Below, piece by piece: positions 1 through 10,530 of a stretch of 64,000 nucleotides of DNA (positions are counted from its first letter, which is position 1; each line of letters begins with the position of its first letter). The notes below the pieces were generated by a model. That model had not been told where the DNA came from and made no database searches. It saw only the letters and a list, made by a program, of their open reading frames with translations. The position numbers were made by a program, and so were the translations under genes. Origin of the DNA: Arcuatula senhousia (Eukaryota; Mollusca; Bivalvia; Mytilida; Mytilidae); NCBI GenBank assembly GCA_963971305.1, contig OZ020313.1:53206203-53270202 (forward strand), in the 5' to 3' direction.

Positions 1-1557
1 TCATTATAAGGTTTCCTTAAGCGTTCTCCGGGTTAACATTAAATCCTTTTTGTTTCCTAAAGTACCATTTACACTGCATTGTACAACTCCACTCATGCAT
101 TGTCCTTAATGATAAGCCTTGACCCTTTCTTTCTCAAATCTCTAATATAGTTTCCATTCCCATTTTTATGATTTGGCATATATGACTTTCAATCCCATTT
201 CTGATTGTCGTAGACTTTACATGGAATCTATCGTTGAAGATTGAGCTCGCAAAAAGTCATTTTACTTTAAAATCATTATACATATTATTTGTCTCTCAAA
301 ACTTGCGTATATAGTATCCATCTCCCGGTCACGATCTCAATGTGCTCATGTAAAAAAAATGTTCATGATACAAATTTTCTCTTTAGTAGGTCAATTCTAT
401 CCTGATTCATGTAGACCATGGTATATTCATATCAACAAAAATCTTTAAAGATATGTTAGTATGAAAACGGACGTTGTCAAATAGAAATATTTCACATGTT
501 TGTTGTTGGAGACTGTTGACGGTGGTATATATAAGGTATTCGCTCTCGTAATGATGGCGAAAAAATCGAAAACGGGTTGCCTCTCTTATTTCTTCATCCA
601 ATGATTCTTAAATATCACTATTTTAATTTTAAAAGTCGCTCTTATAATGCAATAGTTTTCTAATCGTCTATGGTTTTCGGAACATCAGTTTTCAAAGTAG
701 AATGATCTGTTAAAGCGTTCGTAAAAGAAAGTAAAAACCGGGAACCTTCTTGTGTCATGAGTTTAGATCTATGACAAGACGCCCATGAAGGCCGCATTGT
801 AGTCGCCCAGGAGGCAAAGATAAAATAGTGTGATATAGAGAGATAACTTTGCCTTCCCAAAATAGTCTTAAAAATTACAATATAACGACGATCGGGGTTT
901 TTCCTAAAATATAGATTCTTATTGAGCGCAATGGCAGAGATGTCGCGGTGAATATCATTCATTCCATGGCATTATGGTCGACATTAAATCACCTCTAAAA
1001 TAACGTTGCGTTTTCTTGCAATAATTCTGAATAGAATCTCACCCTTTCTATCAAACGATATACCACTGACATACTCACCATTTGAAACAAAACTGCTCTG
1101 GTATTACGATTAGTACGATTCACCGATTGGTCGTGGTTTTCTGGTCATTCGTTGTCTAATAAGACATTCCGTCTCATTTCACCAGTGTTACAAAAATGAA
1201 GCAAACGGTACAGGACAGGTGGTCGTTTGAATGCACTTCTGAGAATGGTATCGGATCGCTTATTCATCAAAATAAGGCCTTTTAAAAGAGTATGTTCAGG
1301 TAGGGCTGAAATCGGCCCCATATTTGCACAAATTGTCACAATGGTGCCATCTCAATGAATTTGATGTAATTCGATCGTTAGGTAACCAAACTACATATTT
1401 AATCGAAGCCACTTGCTGACGACATTATGCAAGTATAATCATGTCATAAACGTAATGAAAACTCGGAAAATATCAATATCAACTCGCTTCATTTTTGGGG
1501 GTTTACAAAGAGGTTTTTCTTGAAATTTGTATACAGCGCATGCGTCGACAACATTTA
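1..1557. other. Region with no supported gene
   Basis: Three short minus-strand frames (407-601, 660-962, 1145-1339) lie in line. One reads DNVRFHT, faintly like the DN-x-x-H stretch of DDE transposases. No continuous protein or splice structure links them, so at most this is a decayed transposase. Nothing else is recognised. Confidence 0.3.
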
Positions 1558-1729
1558 GGCACCGACCATTTGATTTTCGGGGGGGGGGGGGGGGGGGGGG
1601 GGCTGGTATTTAAAAAAAATATTCTGGCTCTGATTTTTGGCCAAAAAAAATAGTCTGGCCAGCGTATAGTGCAAAAAAAAATAATCTGGCCCTCATTTTA
1701 CGCATTAGAAATGTCAAATGGTCGGTGCC
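1558..1729. mobile_element. 172-bp inverted-repeat element (MITE), TTA target duplication
   Basis: Termini GGCACCGACCATTTGA and its exact reverse complement enclose 172 bp. TTA flanks both sides (1555-1557 and 1730-1732). The interior holds an unbroken run of more than 20 G near the left end, then A-runs each followed by a TCTGGC word. The 3-bp TWA duplication is typical of PIF/Harbinger-type elements; the superfamily is inferred. No coding capacity. Confidence 0.75.
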
Positions 1730-1732
1730 TTA

Positions 1733-2640
1733 TTCTTTGCCCATCTATTTGTCTTTCAAAAATATGCATTTCATCACAATTTTTTTTTGTCGCTGCATGC
1801 GCTCAATGTTGATTTAAGTTATTTCTTACCAAATGTGCTGTAAAGTTGCTAAGTATCTATAAATTTCATCAAATCCTGTGATATCGAGGGCAAGTTTTCT
1901 CCAAGCTGCTAAATAGTAATTTCTTAAATAACAGCATTTAAAATATTTTTGGCGATTTTTTTTTAAAAAGCTAACTATAACTCCGTGTTGAAATTCTGGG
2001 TCAATTTTGGTTACAACCAAATCTACTCCTTTGTGATACATAATGTCTGTGTATGGTTTGCACTACAATGACTGACTGCAAGACCAGACCTGTATAAATT
2101 GTGAGAAGCATTTCCGACAAAAAAATCAATATCAGCATTAGGCAAATTTTTCGCGGGAACTTGCCGTAGAGTTCTCCGCTCTTGCGGGCACTTCATGCTC
2201 GCTATAATTGTAACTTAAAAACACAAGAATACTTTTCAATCGATAACGCTATATATTTTCCTCAAAAGATGTTCAGAGAGAGAGTTGAGTGTTATTCCTA
2301 AGTGTGCACATTCCCTATCTCTGTTATCTGCGTATGGGTTAGGTAAGGAAACGGTACCTGTCTTCTGGTTTAGGAAAATCTGTCTACTTTATATGTGTTA
2401 CAATTTGTTTCTGTAGAAGTTAATAAGTTTATGCGTGTTTGGTAAGGTGTGGGGTTGATGATGGCAGCAATTTTGGTAGTGGTGGTTGTTGCGGAGTATA
2501 ATACAAGTATAACAAAATTTGGTTATGTGCGAAAAAAATAAATATTTTGTAAGTTATCTTCTAAATCATGTAAAACTTCCCATATTTTGTTACACGTATC
2601 TATCATATATACTGTACATTTCTTTATGTCTAAAAAAATT
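1733..2640. other. Region with no supported gene
   Basis: AT-rich sequence with one short minus-strand frame (1826-2041, 71 codons) that I do not recognise. No repeat with a partner elsewhere in the window was seen. Confidence 0.3.
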
Positions 2641-2644
2641 CAAG

Positions 2645-2905
2645 GGCCTGGGTGGCCGAGTGGCCTTAGGTGCTGGTTTAAATAATAAAGCTGCTGGCTG
2701 ATCATCTCTCAGCTGGTGTTCGCGTCCCGTTTGTATTCAACAAAAAAGGGACTTCCTCAACTTCATGTATATGTGATTAGGTTTGTCAGTTACCCGCCCA
2801 AGTTCGGTGGTTTCCTCTGGGTACTCCGGTTTCCTCCACCATTAAAACCGACCGCCCTACATGGCTTAGGTGCGTCGATAAAGGGCGTTAAACACAAACA
2901 CAGTG
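2645..2905 (+). mobile_element. tRNA-derived SINE
   Basis: The 5' part resembles a Leu/Ser-type tRNA. An A-box-like TGGCCGAGTGG lies near 2653 and a B-box-like GGTGTTCGCGTCC near 2715, so internal RNA polymerase III promoter elements are visible. The 3' half contains the motif GGTTTCCTCTGGGTACTCCG, a well-conserved SINE tail domain in molluscs as I recall it. Related tail sequence recurs inverted at about 44200-44290. The family name is not certain. Confidence 0.75.
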
Positions 2906-3090
2906 AAAAATTCTATGTGTCTTTTCTGTTTTAATTTCAAAATTGTCTAAACTCTGTGGTTCTTCCTATCCCGGACATAGGTTGATCATCTAAGTAATAA
3001 TTTGGTTCCCCAGTTTGGTATTTCTGGTTTTACTGTTCTATGCTCTTCATAATCATATGGTGTATGGCATTTTCAATACTTTTGGTAGAA

Positions 3091-3132
3091 CGCCTCTGAT
3101 GAGTCTTGAATAGACGAAACGCGCGACAGGCG
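3091..3132 (+). ncRNA. Hammerhead ribozyme relic (type I, minimal stem III)
   Basis: CGCCT (3091-3095) pairs with AGGCG (3128-3132) as stem I. The core CTGATGA is at 3096-3102. GTCT (3103-3106) pairs with AGAC (3112-3115) as stem II, followed by GAAA (3116-3119) and a short CGCGCG stem III. The base before the cleavage-site C is A (3126), where the family requires U paired with A15.1. The ribozyme is therefore probably dead. Such motifs are known in Penelope-like elements and retrozymes of bivalves. Confidence 0.7.
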
Positions 3133-3214
3133 TAGCAAATTTTATTGTCTGGAACTTTGTTGTCATTTGTATCTCTTTCAATTATAAATTCTATCATTTT
3201 AGACAATAAAAAGC

Positions 3215-3370
3215 TTCGCCGAGCGCAGCATGATACGACCGCAACACGTTGAACCCTGTACCTTTTAGGCCCATGATGGAAAGTCAATTGCTCTGGACAC
3301 ATACAGCTCATGGTGGACTGACAAAGGTGTTTGACACATGCCTTCTTTGGTGGACTTTCCACCCACATTT
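3215..3370 (+). repeat. Dispersed repeat family B, copy 1
   Basis: Shares CCTGTACCTTTTAGGCCCAT, a TGGACACAT stretch and a CCGCCCACATTT-like end with copies at about 42560-42665 (+) and 23265-23385 (-). It lies directly downstream of the hammerhead relic, so both may belong to one larger element. No coding potential is seen. Confidence 0.6.
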
Positions 3371-3514
3371 TACAAGAAATTCATTAGATTTTAACTATTT
3401 TTAAAAGCAAATGGAAAAAAATTATACTTACAATATCAAGCAAGCACTTTACGATTTTATACGTTTTGGTAAGGAATTAAAAGGTGCTTGTTTTGCTTTG
3501 TTTTGAAGAAGCAG

Positions 3515-3780
3515 AGGAACCAATGAGGTATCCGAATGTCAAAAGTCCGAAAGGGCAGAAACAAAACCAGTAAACACCAACAAGAACGGGACAAAACCAA
3601 CAACGCGAACTCCAGTCGAAACGAGAGTGAACTCAGGTGCTCCGGAAGAATAAGCAGTTCCTGGTTGCTGTAGCACATCCGTCGCGTTGCCAACAGTAAA
3701 TTCAGTGTGTCATATCCGGTTAAGGAAGACAAAACAAAACCCTTATGACAAACCAACATTTGCAATCATCTGAGAGATCG
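3515..3780 (+). repeat. Dispersed repeat family C, copy 1
   Basis: Contains GAGAGTGAACTC, CATCCGTCGCGTTGCCAA, and AAAACAAAACCCTTATGACA followed by CCAACATTTGCA. All recur in the same order at 24325-24655 and partly at 37460-37640. All three copies have the same orientation. The short frame across it on the other strand is not a gene. Confidence 0.65.
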
Positions 3781-4190
3781 GAATCCCATATTTGTCTGTA
3801 AGTGCTTGGATTATATTTTGTATAGGTTTTCTATTTTTAAATAATAGTATCGAAACATAGATATTTATCAAAATTATAATATGTGCAAATAAACACAGTG
3901 ATAAACTCGTATATTTAAGTAGGTTCGGGTAGTTATGATTGAGTAATAAAATTCAAGGAAGTATAAAAGATAAAAGGTTTACAGACCGTGATAAGTCTTT
4001 AGGCATGACAAAACATTTCAAAAGGTAAATTTAATAACCATTTCAGTTTAATCTACTTAATTGGCACTTATTGTCCATTTCAATGTATTCATAATGCTGT
4101 TGCACAAAACGAGGAAAAGGGACTTTGTATAAAGGCTTTATTGGGTGTTAATTGCAAGACTAGATTTCATAGAATCCAGTGTCTTTTTGT

Positions 4191-4633
4191 CCCCCGGGGG
4201 GATACTTCCTATATAATCAATCGTATGAGTGTGCCGCAATATAGTGTCTACTTTTTCGGGCATCAATGTTAAAAATACAGACCAGCTATTACCAACAGGA
4301 TTACAAATACGGGCAAGTCAATAATTTCATCAGTTAAATAAACTGGACATTAAATTTTAACCTTAAAATGCTTCTAAAAATGAAAGTTCCGGATCTATTT
4401 CACCTCAAAAAGTTATCCCCAAAAGTGAATTTCCTCTGCAAGGCTATATAAACAGTAAAATATAGACAAAATCAATCGATATTGTCATAACAGGGTATGG
4501 TGAAATAAGATGTCGTCGGGCATAACAGGGTATGTTTTTTCGCAAATTTCTTGATACTAACAGGGTCCGGTTCAGAACAGACCAACGGCACAGGTATGCC
4601 CTAGATTATAGGCAGTAGTCCCCCCCCCGGGTT
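4191..4633. mobile_element. Inverted-repeat element with C/G-run ends
   Basis: The left end, CCCCCGGGGGGATAC then TTCCTATATAATC, is matched inverted by GATTATAGGCAGTAGTCCCC plus a further C-run and GGG on the right. About 440 bp. Internal copies of CATAACAGGGTATG occur near 4487 and 4518. No transposase. The exact ends are uncertain because of the homopolymers. Confidence 0.55.
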
Positions 4634-4639
4634 CTGTCC

Positions 4640-5227
4640 ATATATATGATGTGCAGAAAGTAATCAAATCGGAGATTGTCAAGTGAAATGACGAGATTAA
4701 AGGAAAGAGATCGCAAGAAGTCCGCTTCATATGATTTGAGAAACAAATCGACATGCAATTGCGCATTTATCGTACAAATCGAGATGCCAATTGTATGCCG
4801 AAAAATTTGTCCACCGAACTACATGAACTATGTAAAAATGATTGAGAAAAAAGTGTGCAGTGCGCTAACAATAAAACTTTTTTTCAGAGGACTTATTTTC
4901 ATATCATTTCGTTGATATAGGAGCACCGAATACCAGAGTAAAGCATGAACACTGAGTCAAGCTGTTGTCGGTTAATGTTTTCCCGTTCTCTTTTGTGTCT
5001 AGTAATTTTGTCTTGACCTTACATGTATGTAACGCATTTGGGGCCCATATATAATTGCTTTTTCGATCCATATTTATTGTTGCTGCTTGTCACAGATTCA
5101 ATTATGTACTTTACACTATACTCTGTTTTGATATGAAACAGTTTGTTGGTCATTAAAGCAAATAAAGAAAAAATACCATTGTAGTCTAAAAAAACAAAAA
5201 GAAGTTTATATCATGTTTTATTTTTTA
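4640..5227. other. Presumed intron or 5' flank of OLD-like gene copy 1
   Basis: No coding region is recognised. The stretch ends in a pyrimidine-rich run and AG at 5228-5229, so at least its right part is probably intron sequence for the gene starting at 5284. An upstream exon was not located. Confidence 0.35.
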
Positions 5228-5229
5228 AG
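5228..5229 (+). promoter_or_regulatory. Putative 3' splice acceptor upstream of OLD-like copy 1
   Basis: TTTTATTTTTTAAG ends at 5229, 54 nt before the ATG at 5284. The paralogue on the minus strand has an equivalent T-rich tract and AG at 33550-33549, 51 nt before its ATG. Conservation of placement in both paralogues argues for a non-coding upstream exon joined to a single coding exon. Confidence 0.5.
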
Positions 5230-5283
5230 GCTCAGTGGTGGAATCAATATCATCGATGAGAAGATTTGCATAGACTTATAACC

Positions 5284-7326
5284 ATGCTGAGGAGTGTATC
5301 ATTTCATAATTTCATCCATTTTACAAAGCCACAAACATTGACATTCGATGACGGATCAAATTTCATAATTGGTGGAAATTCTTGTGGTAAAACCGCCGTT
5401 CTAGAACTCATTCGAAGATGTTGTTCAAACAAGCTCAATTCGACATTTTCTTCCTTTGACACCAAGAATGGTAAAGCGTATACCCTTTGTCACTATAGCA
5501 TCAATAAAGACAGTAAATTTCCGGGATATGGACACCAAAATCTAAGTGATCTACTAGCTGGTATATTTGTAATACCAGTCGAAGGTGAAAAAAATAATTA
5601 CAAATACTACAAATTGTTAGTAGTTATCAACCAAGATACATCAGTGGAAAACGTTTTCATTTATTGCTATTCTGGCTACTCAAAAGTCAGTATACAATCA
5701 CTAAAGAGCGCTGACCTCTTCTATCAAGAACGTAACAACATCGATGAAGAGTTTTCTAAAATTGATACCAAAGTTGCTTTTACTTCCACTGTGTTAGAGA
5801 AAACAGTCAACCAAGTGCTCTCATTGATTATGAATTCTGTAAAAGAAAATGATAAAGAGGTCGAATCTAGAGCTCATAGCATTTATGAATGGCTGGATGG
5901 AAAGTTTGTTGCAATATTGCCAAGTAGATCTATTGGGCCTTTACAGTGGTCCAAGAGTCAGTTTATTCAAAATGAAAACAATGATAATTATGAGAAGGCA
6001 AGCAGAAGAGCAGAGATTTTGTTGGATTTATTAAAGCTTCGCAATAAAAAGGAAAATAATCTATTTGACTTTCCTAGATACAAATTATTCCATGACGGTA
6101 TTGTTCACCCGTACCGTTTTGAAATAGAATCAGGCAATCAAGTCGTCTTTTACAACGAAGAAAATGTAGGCAAGGACTCAATGCCAATACTGAAATGTCC
6201 AGAAGGTATTGTGGAAGCTGAACAACTTGCATTAATTTTATCAACAAATGAATTTCAAACTATAACAATCGAGGAACCCGAACGTGGCATGCATCCACAC
6301 ATGGTTGGCAAGCTGAGAGATTGGCTATTGAAAAAGATAAAAGACAAGACGGTCATTGTTATTACCCATAACCCAGTCATGATGGATCATGTGACAATAA
6401 ATAGTACATTTATCTGTTCAAAAAATGTCAATAATGGCGTTCTTTCTCATTCAATTAGGAAATATCCTAACGATTTTCGTAAATATGGTCGAGAAGATGA
6501 AATGAAGATTCTTTTATTTTCAGAAAGAGTTCTCTTTGTAGAAGGGTTTACGGACAAAATAATTGTAGAGAAAATTTTGAGTGAAAAGTTTGATGAGCTT
6601 GTTCATCACATTGATAATGATGAACAAAGCAGCATTGAATTTACAAGGTATCTTTCCACAATTCATGTTATAGAGTTGGAAGGAAAAGATAAGGGTCAAA
6701 AGAAAAAGGAATTCTGTGAGAAATTGGAAAAAGAGCATCTTTTCCTTTATGATTTTGATAAACTCAATGGTTCACCAATAAAGGCAAACCCCGAAGACTT
6801 GAGAGCAAACACAACTAAACTAAAGGAGTTCGAGTCGAAATGTGAAAGCGAAAACATGTTTATATGGCTTGACGGAAGCTTAGAGAAAGTGATCAACACA
6901 TGCGCTAAGCGTTTGGATTTTAACGTAAAAAAACGATTAAAACTTCCCATGGAAGAAAGAAGAGATTTTAATGATTGGAAGAAAAGTTTGGTTGATAAAG
7001 ACGACAAAGACATTTCACACCTTGCAAAAATCATGATAGATCACGCAGACGAAGTTAAAAGGTTTATGGGGTTTCTACAAACCATGAAATCAAAAGATGG
7101 TAATGAGGCTACAATCGATGGTCGACCTAACCTTCAACAAGCAAAGCGCAAACTAGATTTAGAATCCACATCTGGTTTAGGGAAACGACCAAAATCTGAC
7201 GAACAACTATCTGAACTGCAAACAAGACAACAGGCACAGTCAAATGATGCAGTGGAAAAAGCTGAAACAATCGGAAATTCTGGGGCGTCTCAAGACATGA
7301 TGCTTCTTGATATAGATTCTGACTAG
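5284..7326 (+). CDS. OLD-family ATPase with TOPRIM nuclease domain (copy 1, intact)
   Basis: 680 aa in one uninterrupted exon. The N-terminal half is an ABC/SMC-like ATPase: Walker A GGNSCGKT at 30-37, a signature-like segment at 308-319, Walker B TITIEEPE at 326-333 and the switch THNP at 361-364. The C-terminal half is a TOPRIM domain with FVEGFTDK (E420, D424) and DFD (D490, D492), the acidic residues that bind metal in OLD and GajA nucleases. A bipartite basic stretch at 621-637 looks like a nuclear localisation signal. An in-frame TTG at 5266 is rejected as start because the paralogue begins at the ATG equivalent to 5284. DNA nicking or cleavage gated by nucleotide binding is inferred from the family; the animal role is unknown. 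Bacterial relatives act in phage defence or interference. An AATAAA lies at 7441. Confidence 0.85.
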   Translation: MLRSVSFHNFIHFTKPQTLTFDDGSNFIIGGNSCGKTAVLELIRRCCSNKLNSTFSSFDTKNGKAYTLCHYSINKDSKFPGYGHQNLSDLLAGIFVIPVEGEKNNYKYYKLLVVINQDTSVENVFIYCYSGYSKVSIQSLKSADLFYQERNNIDEEFSKIDTKVAFTSTVLEKTVNQVLSLIMNSVKENDKEVESRAHSIYEWLDGKFVAILPSRSIGPLQWSKSQFIQNENNDNYEKASRRAEILLDLLKLRNKKENNLFDFPRYKLFHDGIVHPYRFEIESGNQVVFYNEENVGKDSMPILKCPEGIVEAEQLALILSTNEFQTITIEEPERGMHPHMVGKLRDWLLKKIKDKTVIVITHNPVMMDHVTINSTFICSKNVNNGVLSHSIRKYPNDFRKYGREDEMKILLFSERVLFVEGFTDKIIVEKILSEKFDELVHHIDNDEQSSIEFTRYLSTIHVIELEGKDKGQKKKEFCEKLEKEHLFLYDFDKLNGSPIKANPEDLRANTTKLKEFESKCESENMFIWLDGSLEKVINTCAKRLDFNVKKRLKLPMEERRDFNDWKKSLVDKDDKDISHLAKIMIDHADEVKRFMGFLQTMKSKDGNEATIDGRPNLQQAKRKLDLESTSGLGKRPKSDEQLSELQTRQQAQSNDAVEKAETIGNSGASQDMMLLDIDSD

Positions 7327-7440
7327 TTATAATAGTGATAAATTTGACTGTCTTTACATATATATATTGACATACTAACAGTTTACTATAGCAATTGAAT
7401 TACCACGATATGTGCTTTATATTACATGTTCAATTAAAAA

Positions 7441-7446
7441 AATAAA
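7441..7446 (+). terminator. Candidate polyadenylation signal of OLD-like copy 1
   Basis: AATAAA in an A-rich tract 115 bp after the stop codon. The A-rich context makes chance occurrence possible. Confidence 0.35.
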
Positions 7447-7939
7447 AAACAAAACCCCCAAAATTAAAAACAATCAAAAACTAATTCTTTGTTTATTCTA
7501 TTTCTTGTATTTTAAAAAGAATTAATGGTATTTAAACATGTGGCTAGTAAAAGTCACAAGAACAGAAAAAAACAGTTCAATTTTTGAACTAATACGCAAC
7601 TTTTATCTCTAAATATCCTGCACAACAAAACTTATTCAGATCAACTTTCAAAAGTAAAAGATGTACATCTACCTTGAGCACTTAAAGAGGAGATTAAAGA
7701 TGAAAACTTTGATGTGTAACGAACGGGACGGACTGACAAAAATCCAAGTAAATACCCCATTTTGATTTAGTTGCTTCTAATGAAAGGTTAGTCTGTAAAT
7801 GTAAACAAAATGAGTTAAAGAATAAGTGTAAGGCGATATATCCTAAATAAATAGTTCGAAATAAAGGTAACAACCATTATCCGAACTGGGATGATCGATC
7901 TCATATTTTCAAGAAGAAAAGACAAAGCAAGGCAAATAC

Positions 7940-8120
7940 ATACCAGACAAAAACTGTAGATCGCAATGGTCCTGGTACAGGCATTTCAAAAGAAATGATG
8001 GGTTGAACCATGTATTATGGCACCAAACCTCCCTCTTCCATTGCGATCTAAGGGTCTAGTAACACAAAACACAACATAGTTGTGAAACACAATATTGATA
8101 AAGAGGTGATTATCTCGTAT
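7940..8120 (-). repeat. Dispersed repeat family A, copy 1
   Basis: GATCGCAATGG (7959-7969) and its reverse complement (8039-8049) form 11-bp arms around about 70 bp, followed on the minus strand by ACACAACATAGTTGTG-type palindromic sequence. Further copies lie at 13540-13810, 16450-16725, 19150-19330 and partly 17800-17885. This copy abuts a Penelope-type reverse transcriptase relic. Confidence 0.65.
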
Positions 8121-8520
8121 ATTTTGGTACTGAGATGACCATCCGAGTAAAAATCGAGATGTAAATCGAAGAAAAGATTCGGTGGTTTCTTAAATCTCTA
8201 ACTCTGAAGGACAAATTGAAGGAATCCATCTAGCAAACGAAGTCTTGTTGACAGAGAGAACATCATCAATATATCTGTAAGTGTGATTAAAAGATTTAGC
8301 TTCTTTTATCTTCTTGTTCTTAACGAGTTGCTGAAGAAAGCCAGTCTGATAAGAGTATAAAAAAAGTCTACGATGAAAGGGACACAAATTGTGCCCATTT
8401 AAATGCCAACTTGTTGAAAAATCTCCAAATGTGACAAATAAATCAAGCATGGTGCATGGTGCATGGTGCATGGTGCATGGTGTAATATGTCCTATCTTTA
8501 TAAGATGATTTAGAAAAATT
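8121..8520 (-). pseudogene. Penelope-type reverse transcriptase relic
   Basis: The minus-strand frame contains YRYIDDVLSVNKTSF, the RT catalytic motif C, preceded by a worn LFLYSYQTGFLQQL segment and followed by CPSELEI. The same order, with the YEADLLQ and PQELEI motifs, is seen in the relics at 54380-55505 and 19740-20570. The usual GIPMGTNCAPLLAD segment is scrambled here (HNLCPFHRRLF), and a stop follows the ELEI motif. It is a dead fragment; the rest of the element is not present. Confidence 0.65.
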
Positions 8521-8600
8521 TGTAGAATTATAAGCCAAAACAACAAAATTTCTAGAATAAGAAAATGCCTTTTTAAATAGTTCTTTTTCAGCATTCTAAT

Positions 8601-9208
8601 GTCTAGCGTGGTAAATGTAACTTAAGACCGTTGCCAATACTTTTTTAACCTTAAAAATATCTCAGTATGCTCGTTAAACAGGAAGTAGGTACCTGTCAGA
8701 CCCAGAAACGCATTCTACCCTATAGAACCCCTACCTGGAGCTGCAGACCAAATATTGTAAGCATAGTAGCTAAACAATCTGTTACGAAAAGTTTTTGACC
8801 AAAATATTGAGCTGGTTACGAGTGCAAAACTAAATTTTCGGAAAGAATATATATATATCACTCTTTTTTATCACTTTTTCAAAGGAAAAATTAATGTTAA
8901 AACATTTGCGGTTGTCCATTTCGAGCATCGTTTTGTCAACAAAAATAATAATAAACTTATATACTACAAACGTTAATTTTCAAAAAATAATTATTCAACT
9001 TATATACGACACATTTTTGGCACAATTTACGTATTTTTTTTTACTTTAATGATGGGCTGAAAAGAGCTATTATCGCAATCCATCCTTTCAAATTAGATAG
9101 ATTTAGATAGTTTTCGTTAATCATTACATTTTGCCCTTGATGTGTGAGGCTGATAAACCCAGTATCGGGTTAGTAGATGACGTAGCACTTATTTACATCA
9201 TAGTGAAT
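8601..9208. other. Region with no supported gene
   Basis: AT-rich sequence with long A/T runs and a short TATATA stretch near 8850. No coding or repeat feature is supported. Confidence 0.3.
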
Positions 9209-9212
9209 TTAA

Positions 9213-9882
9213 AGGCATATTGTCTACGAAAAAAATATTTTTTTTTAAACCAAAAAATTGTCGTCAGACTATTCGTTTTGTTTATTTAGAAAGATACAAA
9301 CTTTCAAAATACCACTAAGGTACTTTATTACTTCAAAAATTGAAAAATAAATAATATTTGTAAAGCTTTACAAAAATTCATATTCATGAGATGTAGATGA
9401 GCTGTAAGCATGCGCACTATAATTTCTTTGATTGAAAACTTCAATAGGTCTTGCACGTGGTGCATAATCTGTTTCTCGAAGTTTTAGCTCGGAAGAAAAC
9501 TAAATCGGCAACCGAATATTAGAGCTACTTAATGAATAAAACTGACAATTATTGCCTGTATTAAGTTTTGAATGTTATTCAAAAGATAAACACGAAAAAT
9601 ATCGGTATTTTTTCAACATATCAATGTATTCGGGGACAAAACTCGAGATTCCGATTAGTGTCCGTGTTAAAACTACTCAGTCTAAATCTGTGTCAATGTG
9701 ACGTAGTGCAGGTAAATAAAATATCAATCAATATTGTCGAGCTATTTTGATCAAAATAAACTACTTTTGAGGCAAAATTTGTAGCAAATTTGTTTTTCAA
9801 TATTTATTTTATTGCATTTCGGTCTAATTGACACCAAAACATTGAGGGTTAAAAAAATGAGTTTACCGTAGACAATATGCCT
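9213..9882. mobile_element. 670-bp inverted-repeat element with TTAA target duplication
   Basis: Ends are AGGCATATTGTCTACG and its reverse complement. TTAA flanks both sides (9209-9212 and 9883-9886). The flanks joined together (CATAGTGAATTTAA then ATACAACG) match an uninterrupted sequence near 11912-11975, a related empty site. TTAA duplication is typical of piggyBac and Kolobok superfamilies; which one is not decided. No transposase ORF. Confidence 0.8.
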
Positions 9883-10199
9883 TTAAATACAACGAAAACT
9901 TCTCAAATAGCAAATCATAGAACTAAACACCTCAATATACAAAACAACTTTTTAAAAACAGAAAATACACTAAATGACGTAATTAATATACACGTCATTT
10001 TCAACTAGCACCAGAGTTTGATTGTTTTCGATTAAAGGAAAAGGCGCAACACCAGTATACTAAAATTAAGCAACTATGAATGACAGTTTTTACAATTCAA
10101 GTTTTCACATCTTTTAAAACTAAATTAAAAAAGAGATATTGAAGGTTTTCGTAATTTTGAAAATAAAAAATCTAAACACACAAAAAGTGTTTTAATATA

Positions 10200-10410
10200 C
10201 GATATTGAGATGTGGAATAAGTGTACGCGACACAACAAACATAAACAAACAGCAATTCAAAAAATCACAACGGAAAACAGCAAGCAGTCTTCAACATGAC
10301 CATAGGTCACTGCTTACCGTCTTGCATTGGCCCAAGACTTATAATAAAATACAAAAGTATCAAAACCAATCCCTAAATCATCAACGAAAGACTCAATTCT
10401 TGACATAAAA
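10200..10410. repeat. Dispersed repeat family D, copy 1
   Basis: Contains GAGATGTGGAATAAGTGTAC then GCGACACAAC and a CAGTCTTCAACATGACCATA stretch. Reverse-complement relatives are at 36340-36405 and 37195-37320; a direct relative is at 42370-42450, with weaker ones at 21040-21130 and 50560-50600. A 67-codon frame across it is treated as chance. Confidence 0.5.
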
Positions 10411-10434
10411 CAGTTAACATAGAATGACAAGGAC

Positions 10435-10530
10435 AAACAAAGGCTTTGGCAAAGTTTCCTGGCTTAGGACAGGCACATATAAAATGTGGCGGGGTTAAAC
10501 TAGTTTTTTGGATCCAACCTTCCCCCTATT
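10435..10530 (-). repeat. Dispersed repeat family G, copy 1
   Basis: GGCTTAGGACAGGCACATAT and GGCGGGGTTAAACTAGTTTT correspond, inverted, to sequence at 36925-37050 (TTATATGTGCCTGTCCTAAG). No coding capacity. Confidence 0.5.

Noticed and set aside
407..1339. Three minus-strand frames as a transposase
   Set aside because: One DN-x-x-H-like stretch only; no conserved catalytic triad or continuous frame.
5266..5283. In-frame upstream TTG start for OLD-like copy 1
   Set aside because: The paralogue starts at the ATG equivalent to 5284, and animal genes rarely use TTG.
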